From positions 80,021,627 to 80,085,626 of the forward strand of contig OX375878.1 in NCBI GenBank assembly GCA_947359465.1: a DNA stretch of 64,000 nt. Reading direction: 5' to 3'. This DNA comes from Metellina segmentata. Taxonomy: Eukaryota; Arthropoda; Arachnida; Araneae; Tetragnathidae. Below, piece by piece: positions 1-12,319 of the stretch. Under the pieces are notes generated by a model, which saw nothing but the letters and a program-made list of their open reading frames with translations, was not told the DNA's origin and searched no databases. Every line of letters starts with the position of its first letter. The stretch's first letter is position 1. Position numbers and translations under genes: made by a program.

Positions 1-28
1 CGAGCGCTAGCCGGCGCAGCTCGGCTAG
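1..28 (+). mobile_element. Helitron-like 3' terminus (window edge)
   Basis: The window opens with a GC-rich end that closes in CTAG at 25-28 and is followed by T. The last 22 bases can fold as a 7-bp perfect stem, CTAGCCG with CGGCTAG. The same 16-base ending, GGCGCAGCNCGGCTAG, recurs at 211-226. The repeat that starts right after it has a second copy at 22749 without this sequence, so the end looks inserted. A CTAG end with a hairpin before a T target fits Helitrons, but the body lies outside the window. Confidence 0.45.
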
Positions 29-195
29 TTTTTATTAAAACAATTACTACCAGAGGCATCTTAAAACCGTTACATGATTACTTTAATAAAACTTCTTAGT
101 TCCCAGTGAAATATGAAAAACGCCAAACCTGTCATTTATATTTTCTCAGTCTGCTTATTAGACTAAATTTCTCGGATTATCAGCTCCAAAACTTA
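29..195 (+). repeat. Dispersed repeat, copy 1 (167 bp)
   Basis: This segment is nearly identical to 22749-22915; only a few bases differ over about 165. It has no ORF and its class is unknown. In this copy it lies between two Helitron-like ends, while the second copy runs out of a 52-bp tandem array. Confidence 0.8.
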
Positions 196-226
196 TCTCT
201 AGGAGGTATTGGCGCAGCACGGCTAG
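196..226 (+). mobile_element. 31-bp mini Helitron-like insertion
   Basis: The 31 bases start with TCTCTA and end with GGCGCAGCACGGCTAG, and sit between A (195) and T (227). Against the repeat copy at 22749-22930, removing exactly these bases restores an approximate alignment of the right flank (about 12 of 15 positions). A 5' TC, a 3' CTAG and an A^T site without duplication are Helitron traits. The 16-base end matches the element end at 13-28. The hairpin is weak here, and the alignment beyond the insert is short. Confidence 0.4.
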
Positions 227-489
227 TTTGAAAATAAATTAAGGTATTGTGTAAGCATATGATAGTGAACCATTTTGACTTTTAACTGTTGTGTTTTCAA
301 GTATTAGTTTTCATTGAAACTACTCGTATGTTGAGGAACATCGGGTTTAAAAATTTCTTTTATGAATTGGAGGTAAAGAACACTACGTAATATTCAGAAA
401 TTGGTAATATGCAAGAGAGATTTTCAGTATAAACGATTAAACCACTAGAAAACAAGGATTCTACTTAAGGTTAACCAATCCGTAATGTA

Positions 490-1787
490 CAGAGGCTGTT
501 CACACATTTTTTAGACAATGTATATTGTATTCACAAAACAAAATTACATAAAATTCTTGTGTTTTAACTGTTCTATTTGATAGCCCTTCTTCTGAACTAT
601 CTTTCGGCACCGTAATTTCCAGGATAATAATGCCTTTTGAAGTGTCAGAAGAGGTATTCTATCCCATTCCTCATAAACAGCTTTCCAGTGTCCTGTAAGG
701 GGTGTGGGACGATGTTTGGATAGATAATACAGATTTTAAAAGTCCGAAAGCACAAAAATCCATAGGTGATACATCGGGAGATTTAGTAGGGATATCAGTG
801 AAGGGTATGGCCGTGATACCGGTTTTTTGTTCTATTTCTTCTAGGAAATTTACAGTGGATTTTGATGTCTGACTGCTAGCTTTGTCTTGATGGAGTTCCA
901 CAGATTGATGGCACTGTGGGTAAAGCGATGGTATTTCATTCAGAAAAATTGGCTATAAAATATGTTCCTGATAGTATTTGGAGTTAATCTTGACATTTTT
1001 TCCCACTCTATTTTTAACTTGCCATTATATGAAAAACCAGCAACAATCATGAATCCCTTAGAAAAACTTTCTTTCGATTCTGTGAACCAAGTACTTAAAA
1101 TTTTTTTCTCCCCTTTCATGATAATAAATGGCTCTTTTTTTGCTGCAATCATTTAAATATACGCATGATTCATCTACTGTGACAATTTTTTCCATTTTTC
1201 TTTGGATAAGTGTTTTTCATATAGAATTCGGCAGCGTGTCATGCGTTCAGCGATATGCTTTGGAGAAAGACGATGCACATTGCGTTTTTTCGCTTTCTCA
1301 AGATTTAAATCAAAGTTTATAATTTTGTTTACAGTGCACATCGAGCATTTTAATGATTTTGCAACTGTTCTTTGACTAGGGGGATTTTCTTTTATGATTA
1401 ATCAAAGTACCTTTGCTATAGTCGAAGATGTCCGTTTGTTCCTTGGATACTTGTTTGGAATTTTTGTCCCACTTGAGGCTCCAATTTCACGTTTTTTTCC
1501 TTTCTTGTTGACGATATTACCTATCGACGCTTTAGATATCACAATGACTCTCACATTGTTTTTGGATAACGGAATATTAATATTTTCTTTCGGAAAGAGC
1601 ATAAATATAGCCTTTGAACCACTGCTTTTAAAAAAAAATGCCATTTTGAATAAAAACAAACATCTCAAGCCGCAGACGTTAATTTTGACTTTTAAAAACA
1701 TAGTACAACTGCAATTATTTCTTTCGCAGCAAACGATTTTTTATTACAGCTAACTAAAATCGTCTAAAAATGTGCGAACAGCCTCTG
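490..1787 (-). mobile_element. Tc1/mariner-superfamily transposon, copy 1
   Basis: This is a 1298-bp element with inverted ends CAGAGGCTGTTCACACATTT at the left and the complementary AAATGTGCGAACAGCCTCTG at the right, flanked by TA on both sides (488-489 and 1788-1789). It holds one reverse-strand transposase relic. A second copy of 1283 bp lies at 61360-62642 in the same orientation. TA duplications and this ORF type place it in the Tc1/mariner superfamily. Confidence 0.92.
544..1644 (-). pseudogene. DD41D-type mariner transposase, broken
   Basis: This reverse-strand relic of about 367 codons would have encoded the cut-and-paste transposase of the surrounding element. In order it shows a basic N-terminal helix-turn-helix-like part (SKASIGNIVNKKGKK, near 1480-1530), a region around the first acidic residue that is clearer in the second copy as LDEAWVYLND, then HQDKASS near 890 and SPDVSPMDF near 750. 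From the D of QDK to the D of PMD there are 41 intervening residues, the DD41D spacing known from the rosa-like branch. Frameshifts split it into several short ORFs, so it should be inactive. The ATG at 1642-1644 was chosen because both copies share MAF there. Confidence 0.82.
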
Positions 1788-1789
1788 TA

Positions 1790-2507
1790 TAGTTACAGTA
1801 ATAGTTACCTTACGTAATACAAGAAGTACGTTCTACCGCAATGGCACTATTGTCATTTACATTTGGTTTCACAAAAAAGTCTCATAATCTTTTTAGATTG
1901 GACTAATACAAATAACTGATATTTATTTGAAGAGTGGTCAGGAATTCTTTGGCGAAACTTTAAAAAGCCGTTGGGTACACTATAATTTAAAAAAAAATGT
2001 CCGAAACTGTTGCGAGTAGGTGCTAGAAGGGGCTGATTGCAAATCAATCTCTTTTCAACTTCTATGTTTGAAACGCGAATATCACACGTGATGGAACTTT
2101 GTATGAATTCTAGGATGACTCACATGATTCTAAATGAGGGGCTGCTCTGTGCTGTGAACACTTCTCCAAAAAGCAAGTTCCGAATCGTTACACATATTTT
2201 TAGAGTTGATCATTTTCACCTCCAGCTGTGAAAGCAGAATATTTCATTCTAGAAAACATTATGCAGGTCGACCGAAAAGTTCGGCCACTCCTGAAATGGA
2301 AGAAGACATTATACGCTAGTTGAGAGAAATTCGTGCACGTTGTTTAGAACAGCGTGTGGTCAAATATGACCTTGTGCCATAAAACCCAAAGCCAAAAAAC
2401 TAACCCTTGTTAACGTCTTTGTGGAAGAGTTCCGGGCAAAGCATTCTTGGAGGAAAAGTGTTTGTTTTGATGTATTTTGTAATCCTTTAACCCAAATCGT
2501 TTCTACG
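1790..2507. other. No recognisable gene
   Basis: This is AT-rich sequence. A short stretch near 2260-2390 reads weakly like the start of a pogo-type helix-turn-helix (RPTKSSATPEMEEDI after a frameshift), but it is too short and broken to call. Confidence 0.5.
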
Positions 2508-2640
2508 AGATACCTCATTCATCAAGATACTAATTAATTTTGCTCATGATGAGATACCCCGTCATCAAGATATTGCCAATTTGTTGATGATGACGAGATC
2601 AATATATAGACAGTTTCCTTTTAATGATGAAAGACCAAGA
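2508..2640 (+). repeat. Solitary copy of the 130-bp tandem unit
   Basis: This shares the words GAGATACC, TCATCAAGATATTGCC and GATGACGAGATCA, in the same order and spacing, with the last unit of the array at 42161-42672. It is more diverged and stands alone. Confidence 0.55.
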
Positions 2641-4079
2641 GATCTTGGCCAACACGATCTGGCCAGTATTGTTAATGACAAACCTTTTCAAGACAACTAA
2701 AGGGGAAACATTTGGCCAGCGAATTCACCAATAAAGTATTTATAAATAAAATAATTTATATCAATAAAGATCTGCAATATTTTTATCAAAGCCTCTTTCA
2801 TGCTTGTACTGTAACACGATAAAATAAAAACTAAAATGCTTACATTTCTTGCTTCTTGCTTACATTGCTTCTTTTAGTAAAATCATTATTTCTTTTACCT
2901 TAATGCTTATAAACATAACCTTTGAGTATCAACACTTTGAAGTTTACAGAAACTTTTTAAATTATAATAAACGAACATAGCGAAAACGAACGGTATGAAG
3001 GTAACTGAAATAATAACTGATAGTATTTTCTTACAGGAGTTGACAAACGGGACAACTTCTTTTAAAAGGTAAAAACACCTTACTTTTTGTATTGCAACTT
3101 TACCAGCCGAAACATCAAACGTAATACTTATACTTGTTATTCATTCTTTACGAGAAAATAATTTTCCTCGGGGCTAAATAATTCGAAATGTTGAATATGC
3201 TATCGATTCGAGTTGCCATTGATACAACTGGAATTTCAACAACTGAAAACTTTATGACACGTGGCTAATGACCTCTAGTGATTACAGTAAAATTCGAATT
3301 CTCGAATAAACTATAACCTTATGTCACGGGTAAATTCTCTCACTACGTGCTGTAAGACATTTCGAAACATTTCTGAGCAAAATCTATACAAAGGATTTTT
3401 ATTTATTTTTCTGAACCTTATATCAAGTTTAACGCCTCTCAGTTTCTCTTCAAAGAAAATACTTAGCATTGCAATTCCTCCACACGTTCTTATCTGTCTC
3501 CATGGTGACATACTATAATCCTGACATTCCATAAGGTATCGATGTTCAATAATTCACCAGATGGTGTACGTGATGCAAAAGAATTGGAAAACGAAGCTTG
3601 TGGCTACTGAGCGTATTATTGAATACAAATCTTCAGTCTGTCAAAGACAGGGCCCAAGAACGAGTAAATTGAATTATAAAATAGATTCATGGAATCTTAT
3701 CTATTTACGCTTACGTTTTGCTTTTTATATTGAAAGAAGAGCACACACTTCTCAGAAAAATATGTAAAATTAAGCAAGTATGTTGTTTGGAGAGTTGTAT
3801 CGTTAGGTATTTACCAAAAGAAATTTTTGAAAAGAATCCTTTTTCAATTATCTCTTGTTTGATTTGTGAGTGAAATACTTTAAAAGTGTTCACATTTTTC
3901 AGTAGGTTTTCTCTTGCAGAAAATATCGTTTTCCTAGTTCAACGTTGTTAATGGTTCTATGAGAAATTTTAATGTCAACAAACTAGATGGAAGGTGGAGA
4001 TTTTACTTCCTGTTAACCAAATGTTACATCGGGGTTACTTCAAAAAGTGGGTTATAGCTGTTTTGGCAACGTTTGGCGT
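2641..4079. other. No recognisable gene
   Basis: AT-rich sequence. The short ORFs at 3311-3893 occur on both strands, have no motif I recognise, and are consistent with chance. Confidence 0.5.
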
Positions 4080-4170
4080 TCAAGTAATTTTATCCGCAAT
4101 TTGTCGGAATTCGACGGTGCTGGGCGAGCTTTGGGCCGGTGTAACTTGGGATTGCGTGGAGTAAGCTATG
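4080..4170 (-). repeat. Short dispersed repeat, copy 1
   Basis: The stretch around GGCGAGCTTTGGGCC matches 23405-23470 in reverse complement, including the neighbouring CAATTTGT and AATTCGACGG words. The class is unknown. Confidence 0.5.
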
Positions 4171-4201
4171 CGATTCGAAGCCTACCGAACTAAGATACAG
4201 T

Positions 4202-4436
4202 TGACCCGTTATTTTTTATAGTGGTATAAATCCACTTTGAAAAAAAATGAGTTTATTTTCTTTAACAATTTTAATAATTATTATTGCATGATAAAATTTA
4301 ATAGGTTTATAGTGTTAAAAACATCTTCCAAATCGAGTAACGTTTGTCAATATTTTAAAATTAATTTAAACGCAAACCCTTAGATATCTCGATGCATGAA
4401 AAATGGACTTATACCACTTTCAAAAGTAACGGCTCA
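4202..4436 (-). mobile_element. 235-bp MITE, copy A
   Basis: It runs from TGACCCGTTATTTTTTATAG to TAACGGCTCA; the two ends are inverted repeats of about 40 bases. Each arm can form a small internal hairpin, with CCACTTT pairing with AAAGTGG. A second copy at 43618-43854 aligns over its whole length when reversed. There is no ORF, and the superfamily is not clear because no target duplication is evident. Confidence 0.82.
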
Positions 4437-4772
4437 ATTGATATTGGACCGAAAGAATAAACACCAAAAGCTGCATCTTAATAGTTCAAATTCTAAATTA
4501 ATTGTTAAATATTCACAATAAACGATCCTTCAACTCCTACTATGCATGTATGTTTCATTCATCAACATATATAGGAAGTTTGTGTTCACGACAAAACTTA
4601 CCAATTTTCCCATGCATTGATAAATGTGTTGTCTTTCATCGACCTGACTTAAATTATTCTTAACATGAATTGAATGAGTATCCAGAGCACGCTATTTCTT
4701 TACTTCGGATGAAAGCTATGTCGGCACAAGGACTCATCTCCAGTAATAATACAATCAAGGCCCCCCCATATA

Positions 4773-4892
4773 AGGGACGTCGGTAACCCAGTTGGGAAGA
4801 GCAAAGGATCTTTCCCTTCGGAATTGTTCCCGGATCGTCGCCAATAACACAATGTGTTGCTCTAGTGTTAACTATCTACCAACCCCCATATA
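4773..4892 (+). mobile_element. tRNA-derived SINE, internally deleted
   Basis: A tRNA-like head (GGTAACCCAGTTGGGAAGAGC) is joined directly to the family's tail (CTTTCCCTTCGG ... CAATGTGTTGCTCTAGTG). The middle of the roughly 300-bp family is missing. The fuller copies are at 39955-40245 and 49352-49652. Confidence 0.65.
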
Positions 4893-5830
4893 AAAGGTGA
4901 CCTGTAGGAAGATACTGCGACCCTAGGGAAATAAGACCCGGGAAATGTACAATGCTTCTGTTACTGTTATGTGAAAGTTTTTCAATTTAAAAAGAACAAT
5001 TTTTAATGCATCTTAAATATTAAACAGAAAATATGTTTATCTGAAGCAACAAAATGTCTCCAACTGTAAGCTCTGGCGTCATGAAATTTACTCAGGTTTG
5101 TTTGGAATTTCAGGCCAATACAACTGTTTACACCTCGTTACGTCGTTTGCATAGACACACAGTAGAAAAATGTGATATAGAGTACTTAGATTAATGTTTT
5201 ATCAAACTTCAATCAACACATAACGTTCATCGGAAGAGGAAAGTACACAAGCCTGTGGAGTATACCAAAGCTCAAAGAGCTGCTCGACGACGCACAGTGT
5301 ATTATTTTCAATTCTAGGTGGAATAAATTCAATTTCCTTTGTGTCCCAGACTGTCAAAAATACATCATATCTTACAAGTAGTATGTCCCCTTAGCAAGAC
5401 CACGGTTTTATTTTTCTAAATAATTCCCCCTAACAGGAAGTACACAGGTTCAAAGTCGAACTTTCTGCGTTGGCTGCAAAACCAGCGTATTAGTACTTTG
5501 AGGAAAATTGAAAAGTGTTGATCCTATATTTTATTTAGCACTATTTCGTGGATACTATCATTAACTTCTGTTAATCTAGGTACATTTAGGTGCTTTTATT
5601 TTCTTGAATACAAATTCGTTAATTTGTAGGACCTCTTTGAATTTGTAGCTAGTTAAGAGTTTTTCTTAACTATTGATTTCGAATTTCATATAGACTTTTA
5701 ACATAATATATCATCGTATATCACTAAAACATTGCATATTTATTATAGCCTGACTCAATAGACGTTCGCAAAAAAAAATGTCTTGCGGAAGTTTGCAGAA
5801 CTGATATAGTCCTTAAATTTCAGATTAACT
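4893..5830. other. No recognisable gene
   Basis: AT-rich sequence with no repeat or ORF that I can assign. Confidence 0.5.
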
Positions 5831-6711
5831 GTGGAAATATTTCGTCAGTCCATATTTGACATTTGGGTGAAAAATTTGAAACAAGCGAAAATTGATGCTA
5901 TTTTAACTTATATTTCTCAAGAAATGGATGAATATTTGTTATCAGATACTGTTTTGAATTTTTTAAATAATGTTAAAGTTAAAATTCTTGAATCACCCGC
6001 CAAAAAAGGAATTGAGCAAAAGTGGAGTAAAGTGAACGGGCCACAGATAACTACTTATCAGAAATTATTCTTCTTGACTTCAAGAAAATGTTACCTTTCT
6101 CACACTGTGATTCCAGATCTATCAAGTAATTCACAAGGAAATTTGAAAAATAGGCCTAGAAAGCATCAAAAAGATTTTTAGGCCTATAGTTCCAAGTATT
6201 AAAAAACGAAACTCGTAACCTTGTAGAGACAACTAGTCAAACAGAATTGCCAATGACCACTAAAGTAAAATACAAAAATCATGTGTATGATATTCTACTT
6301 CAAATCGTCAGTGAGCTCTTTGCTGCTTTTTTGGAAGAGGTACAATTATTATGAAAACGATCCACGTCTTAATAAAACGTCAGTAAAATTATCTGAAAAT
6401 CAAGTGCTTGGGCTAACAGTTGACACTAATCTTTCTATACACTATTATAAAATTACACAAACAACGTAAAGAACATTAATTCGCATTTGTATACTCCGTA
6501 TAACAACAAAAATGATCTAAGCGATTGTTTCTCTTCTGGGCTCATTATCACGGAAATTTCAGCTGTACCACTACTCACAACTAGTCACTTTAACTGTTCC
6601 GTTATACGGTTACGTACAATTTATGAACAATCCTTCAGACTTATTTTGTCGAAATATAATATCAGAAATACAACTATAATGAGGGCCTGTAATGGTGCAA
6701 AGTTTGTTTAG
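5831..6711 (+). pseudogene. Decayed transposon-type ORF of unknown family
   Basis: A 116-codon ORF (5831-6181) begins MEIFRQSIFDIWVKNL and ends with a basic NRPRKHQKDF segment. Reading on with frame changes gives RNLVETTSQTEL near 6212-6250, then VKLSENQVLGLTVDTNLS near 6386-6432 and LIITEISAVPL near 6542-6575. This order, a GRPRK.F-like basic patch followed much later by an ITE..A.VPL motif, is a layout I associate from memory with a recurrent uncharacterised arthropod repeat protein. I cannot name it or its reaction. At least four stops or frame changes separate the pieces, so it is a relic. No inverted ends were found around it. Confidence 0.4.
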
Positions 6712-9700
6712 TAATTCTTTGGTACCTTTGCTTATACTAATGAGGGTAAAAAAATTATTTCTCAATATCTCCAGTTACATCCTCAACTAGACCTTGTCTT
6801 TACATCAAATTTCTTTTTGCCAAGTAATTAGTAGATTTAACAACTAGGGAAGTTAGTAATGTACAAGGTACTTTAAAGCTGACTTTGTCGTTTTGATAGA
6901 TGTGATCAAACATAAAACAGGGAATACTAACGATAAAAACACCGCTAGTAGATTTTTATAGAAATACTGAGAAGTTTGCTTAAATTACTGATATTAATGT
7001 AATCATTCTCTACCAAGTCATATTAAAATGTTTAAATGCTGGTTTCCAGATAAACATAAGTTTTCTGAGCACGAAGCAAGTGTAAGATATTTTTCCCTCA
7101 GAAAGTATCCTTGGTACTCCCAGTTCCCGAAAATTATACATAAAATACTGGTCCATGGAAATATTATTTCCCTTCTTGTATTCTTCAAATTAGTAATTGG
7201 TACGCTTCTTAAATGCTCAAGAGACAAGAAATAAACATAATAGGCGATAAGGGAAGTATTTTCTATAAAAATTTCAAGAACTGATACGAATAGATTTAAT
7301 GAATAGATCAGTCATTACCTCAAATCCACTAATTGTAAGTTTACGAGCAAGGTCTAAAACTAAACGCAGTCAAATGTTTCTAACAAGGCTGAATATTTTT
7401 TTGAAGAACTTTTCCTATAATAGATCAGTAGACTATTTAGATAGTTGAGATTCCCCAAGTATATAATTTTGTAATATTTTTCAAATATTTTCATTTTTAG
7501 GTTTTTTATATTACATACATCTCTCTTTATTTTTAAATGGAACTGTTATAGATATTTCTGACCATTATTCAGGTGTATATTAATATAAAATTGCAAAAAT
7601 ACATTTAACAATCGATCGAAGTATATTTAATGTATGGAATTGACAAATTTCTTTAAATTTAGCATATTCTACATCCAAATAGTTAATAAAATATGTTAAA
7701 TATACACCTAATCAGTATTTTATCACTCACAGTTTCTTCTAATCACCCAAAAATAGTGTATTTTTAATGAAACAATTTTGTCCACCCAGATTGCAATAAT
7801 GACACACTGTGCGACACAACGATATTGCTGAGAAAAGAGAGGCGTGATGCTTTATCTAAAGAAGCAATTGGGCGATGCCTATCAGCCAGCAATCGGGCAG
7901 CACCATCTTCCTTTTTTAAGGAGGATATGAAGTTGGTATAGTGCGACTCCGATAGAAGGCAGTCAAATTTGGGTCAGTCGATTTTTGAATAGGTGTGAAA
8001 GGTCGTTAGGATGCGAGATGTCATACACAAAAGCGTGAATGGTTGGTTTTCGCTTATCGTGGGTGGTCCGACTCATTGCCATTGTAATCTCTTTCGGTAC
8101 TGAAGTATTCCCTTAGAACCAAAATCCACACTAAAGACGCCAGTTGTGGAAGTGCTTTGCTTAGGTCCGAAAATATCACCTTATTTAAAGAATGAACTCG
8201 GTCCAAAACCACGTCTTAGACTGTCTTCTCACGGGAGCCGTTCATTATCCTTACTTGCTGATATTCTTCTTGCTGGCAGCTAATTATTTTCCAATCTGTG
8301 TCTTTGTAATAATAATTTGTATTTTTTAAGGATTGATTACTATATTCCCCAATTTTATTGCACTTTAAAATTTGTAAACGCTTTCTATGTGGCGAACAAC
8401 CATTGTGGAGTGTGTTGTGTGTTTGATATAACATAAAAGTTGTTGTATTAAGAAATTAAGAAAGAAAGCAAGTGCCAAATATAAAAGAAAAACATTATTA
8501 GGTTCTTGCATTAATACATTTTAAACATCCGTAAATGTGTGGCACGTGAAGATTTTCTTGAGCAAACTGTTAGTCGAAATCTGGTTTTGTTTGGCAATAT
8601 TAATTTCCACCTTTGGTTTCAAAAGTGACTTAGAATTTCTAGGAATTTTCTTTCGAGACCTTCCTGTGTACCTTTAAATGACTAGAAAGCGGTAGTTGGT
8701 TGGGATACATAAAAAACACAGTGCCTCCAATTTGTTTTCTTTCTTCTTTTAACAGTAGTCCAGTTTCTGGGAAAAATCTTCGAATACTATGGACAAGATT
8801 TTGTACTCCTTTGTCATTTCTTGCACTGTAGTCATTATCTCTCTTGGACTGTCAAGTAAACCACTCTAAAAAATACGCTCAGTTAACTGCTGTTTCTTTC
8901 CGTTGTGTCGCAAAACTAACCCTCACTTATCCGTTTTTTTATAGTTCTTGGTGACATGCTGTTGGCCCTTGTTGCACCGTTTATATTTCCCCCATTATTT
9001 CTCCCAGTAAAGGGAATTTATTATTTTGTACTGCTCCTCTTCGCTTTAAAAGGACTCAAATGGAGACCTTTGCAGAGGGCTTATGAACTCTACTCAATCT
9101 TCGTACAAAATAGAGCTTTTTATTTTATCTCTAAATAAAGGTTTCTATTAAGTCGTTGTCAATAACTTTTATCATCATCAGTTATTTGAGTGATCTACAA
9201 CTATTCTAACTCATAGAAAATCCAAACCTCCATGAATTCAGAAAATAGAAGCAAGGACAAGGGTATATTGCATCAATATTTTTATTATATTGACATATTA
9301 AAAAACATCCGTTAATCTAAATTAGCATAGTAAAAAAAATAAAAAAAAAAATTAAAAAAAAACACAAAATCGCATTATTTACATTAAATACAGCCTTCAA
9401 ACAGACTTGACTATTTGAAAGTGAAAATGGAGTAGGACAAGAACGAATAAATTTAATTTGTGATGTAACTAAACTTTACAATGTTTCTTGAATCTAGGTA
9501 CTGATTGCTAAAGTTTACAAAATAAATTACATAATTCATATTTTAAATATAAAATACCAGCTGTAAATATACTGTCATCGTCCTCAGCACATCCATGGAG
9601 AAGAAAATAGCTTTGTTTCGTCCACAGAAATCGCTGTTTACCCGTTAGAAGGTGGAAAATATATTTAATCTATTCAAATTAGCGCCACCTTAAAATGAAA

Positions 9701-11891
9701 CGCCTACGCAAAATATAAAATCTAATTCCATCGATGTCGAAATCATTTGATCAGCCAAAGTCATTACTTGAGACTAAGCTAATTCCTAATGAACTTGAAG
9801 ATGACCTAATACTGAGAGAAATTAAGTGAAATCAGAAACCTTTTAATAGCAAAGTCCTTTTATTTGGAGAATAATTTTGACAAACTCTTCCAGTTTCCGA
9901 ACCTGGTCATATTAACAAATCATCAACTTCAAATAATTATATAAATAGCATTAAATTAAAAATATTATCTGAGAAATTTAAGACTTAAAAGTAATGAGCA
10001 GTGTGCGTTGATTCACCACTCAATGAATGATTGTTACGTAAATAAATCTCATAATTGTCGAGACAGGCTGCAAACTGATGCTTCACCTAAGACTTACTCA
10101 TGTATCTCATTCGTAATAAAATATTTCTGCAATGCAGCCTCTTTGAATTACATTGACAATTTTTTTCTGTGGAGTTTTTCTCGCTCAAAACACATAAAAT
10201 AGCAGAAGTATCAACTAATTTCGTTATGGATCGAAGACAATGTTGACAGAATAGTACATTATTACAATTACATTATACCCCCCCCCTCTTTCCTTTGTAT
10301 TGTTATACGAGCGTGTTCCAACTTTTCCTAATCTTTTCTGAAATTAAATTTTTAAAATATTAAAGATTCCCAAAAAACCTACAATTTAATACTGGAGTCA
10401 TGGTAACTTCTCCAGAAAGGGTTTTATAGCTCTTGAGAAGATCTTGAATGAGTTGTTGGTAGTTTTAGTATTTAATAATGAATGTCCTGTGACGAGCACT
10501 TTGTTGTGCAGTTTTTCTATTATATGAAATCAGAATCACTCAGTAGCTTACGTATCTGAGGACCAACAAAGTTTCTTTCTTTGAGTCATCCATTACGGAA
10601 TTTTTTTAATTCAAGAAACCTGGGCCAAATTTGTCCTTATCACAAAGGTTTACAACAGCCTCTGTTTGATATAAAGTGGTATACTAAAGCTATTGACATC
10701 TTAAGTGGCAATATAGTATTGCAGGGAGAATTTCCCCAATTCTTTCATAAGTCTCGTTCATTATTATGATATGTGTGACTAATGCAAGGCTTTTTGTTTC
10801 AGAAGTACAAAACGATGGATCTTCAAATATCTATGATGAGTCAACAAATAGACGCCATTCCTTAAAATCGTGAGAAATTTCTAAAACCTATCCTCATCAG
10901 CCCCTGAATATCTGAACAAAAACCAATTCTTGCATTTCAAAGAAGGAGGATAAAATGAAAATTTCTATTTCCCTTAACACTGAAACAATTATAGTCTTAG
11001 TTAGAAGGTTCCACTCTTGAAGTCTAGGACCTATAAATTCAGCTTGTTATTTGGAAAGACTTTGGTCTCGATCATTCAGCTTATTTTGGACTTTCTTTAA
11101 TTTTTATCAATAAACAACTCAGAGATTATGACATATACTATTTGTGTACATAACAAAGCAATTTTCAATGATTTTCGTAATTTACATCTTACAGAAAAGG
11201 TTCTAGACCTTTTTAAAATTTAATCTTAGAATCGAATAAAGCTTACAAATTTAAAACGAACTGATTATGAAAATGTTGTGTTTCAATGCTTTGTGAATTT
11301 CATTTTAGGATAATTTATATTGCACATTTAATTTCATCGACAAAGAAAGGGTGTTATTTCTTTTTAGGGGAATATTAATATAGTATAAAAACGTCAATTT
11401 AAACTAAATATTGCCAGCGTCACTTTTTGTTCATATACTAACCTATCATTTAAATCTGTTGGATATATGTCTCCAATAAAACAAATTTAATCACCTTATT
11501 TCAAACTATCAGACTTTTTCTGTCACCTTAAGTGTAAATGGCGTCGTACGTAATGAGTTCGAAATCACTTTACAAACATTTTATTTTCATACTTTTTTAC
11601 AATTGACCCACCCACATTTATAAGACTTATATAAATCTTTTAGTTTAAAAAAAAAACCAACGCATTAAGTATAATAACAAAACTGTCCTAGAAAGAAAAC
11701 TTCAGTAAAAATTTTTTTTATTATAATAGAAGAAAATGTATGTCTTGTGATTACTAGTGGGCACACAATAAAGATTATAACAATTAAAAGAGTATTAATG
11801 TTTTAAAATTTTAATTGTTTTCAGAATTACAAATAAGAATTTTTGCATTAAGATTTGTACAGTTGAAATAAAACAGTTTCCGTATTTTTTT
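6712..11891. other. Long stretch without recognisable features
   Basis: About 5.2 kb of AT-rich DNA. ORFs are short and without motifs. Minor structures: an inverted AGGTGTATATT pair bounding about 7571-7702, an A-rich stretch at 9330-9365, and a run of C near 10279-10287. The segment at 7790-8250 is less AT-rich but has no readable coding pattern in any frame. Confidence 0.55.
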
Positions 11892-11960
11892 TATATCGGG
11901 ATTGATTCTGGACCGTCGACAGTAGCGTTTTGTGTTGCGATGATGATTAACAATCTACCA
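11892..11960 (+). mobile_element. SINE tail fragment
   Basis: GGGATTGATTCTGGACCG followed by TTTTGTGTTGC matches the 3' part of the local SINE family (GGGTTTGATCCCGGACCG ... GTTGTGTTGC at 49590-49635). Confidence 0.55.
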
Positions 11961-12319
11961 AACATTTTTGTATTTAACTTTGAGGTTGTGTGAAATTTTA
12001 CTTTGATAATTTTTATTGCATAATATATATATTTGATTCTACGACTGTTTTACATTTTTACTCATAAGTCTATTTTACTTTTAAAACATGTTTGTCATAC
12101 TTAATATTGTGATCATGTGACTATTATAATAATAACGTAATAATCTGTGCACGGATCATCAAACAATAATAAACCATGCGAGCTCTGGCAACGAGGAAAT
12201 GGAAAACTTCGAGTTTTGACATATCGTTTGCGCTGTACCGTCATGTAAGAATTTGACGGACAGCTGGTTTAAAATTAAACTATTTATTTACATAAATTAA
12301 ATATTTACAAGAAAATTTA

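Noticed and set aside
2240..2400. Possible helix-turn-helix start of a pogo-type transposase
   Set aside because: It requires a frameshift within 40 codons and no other transposase motif lies nearby.
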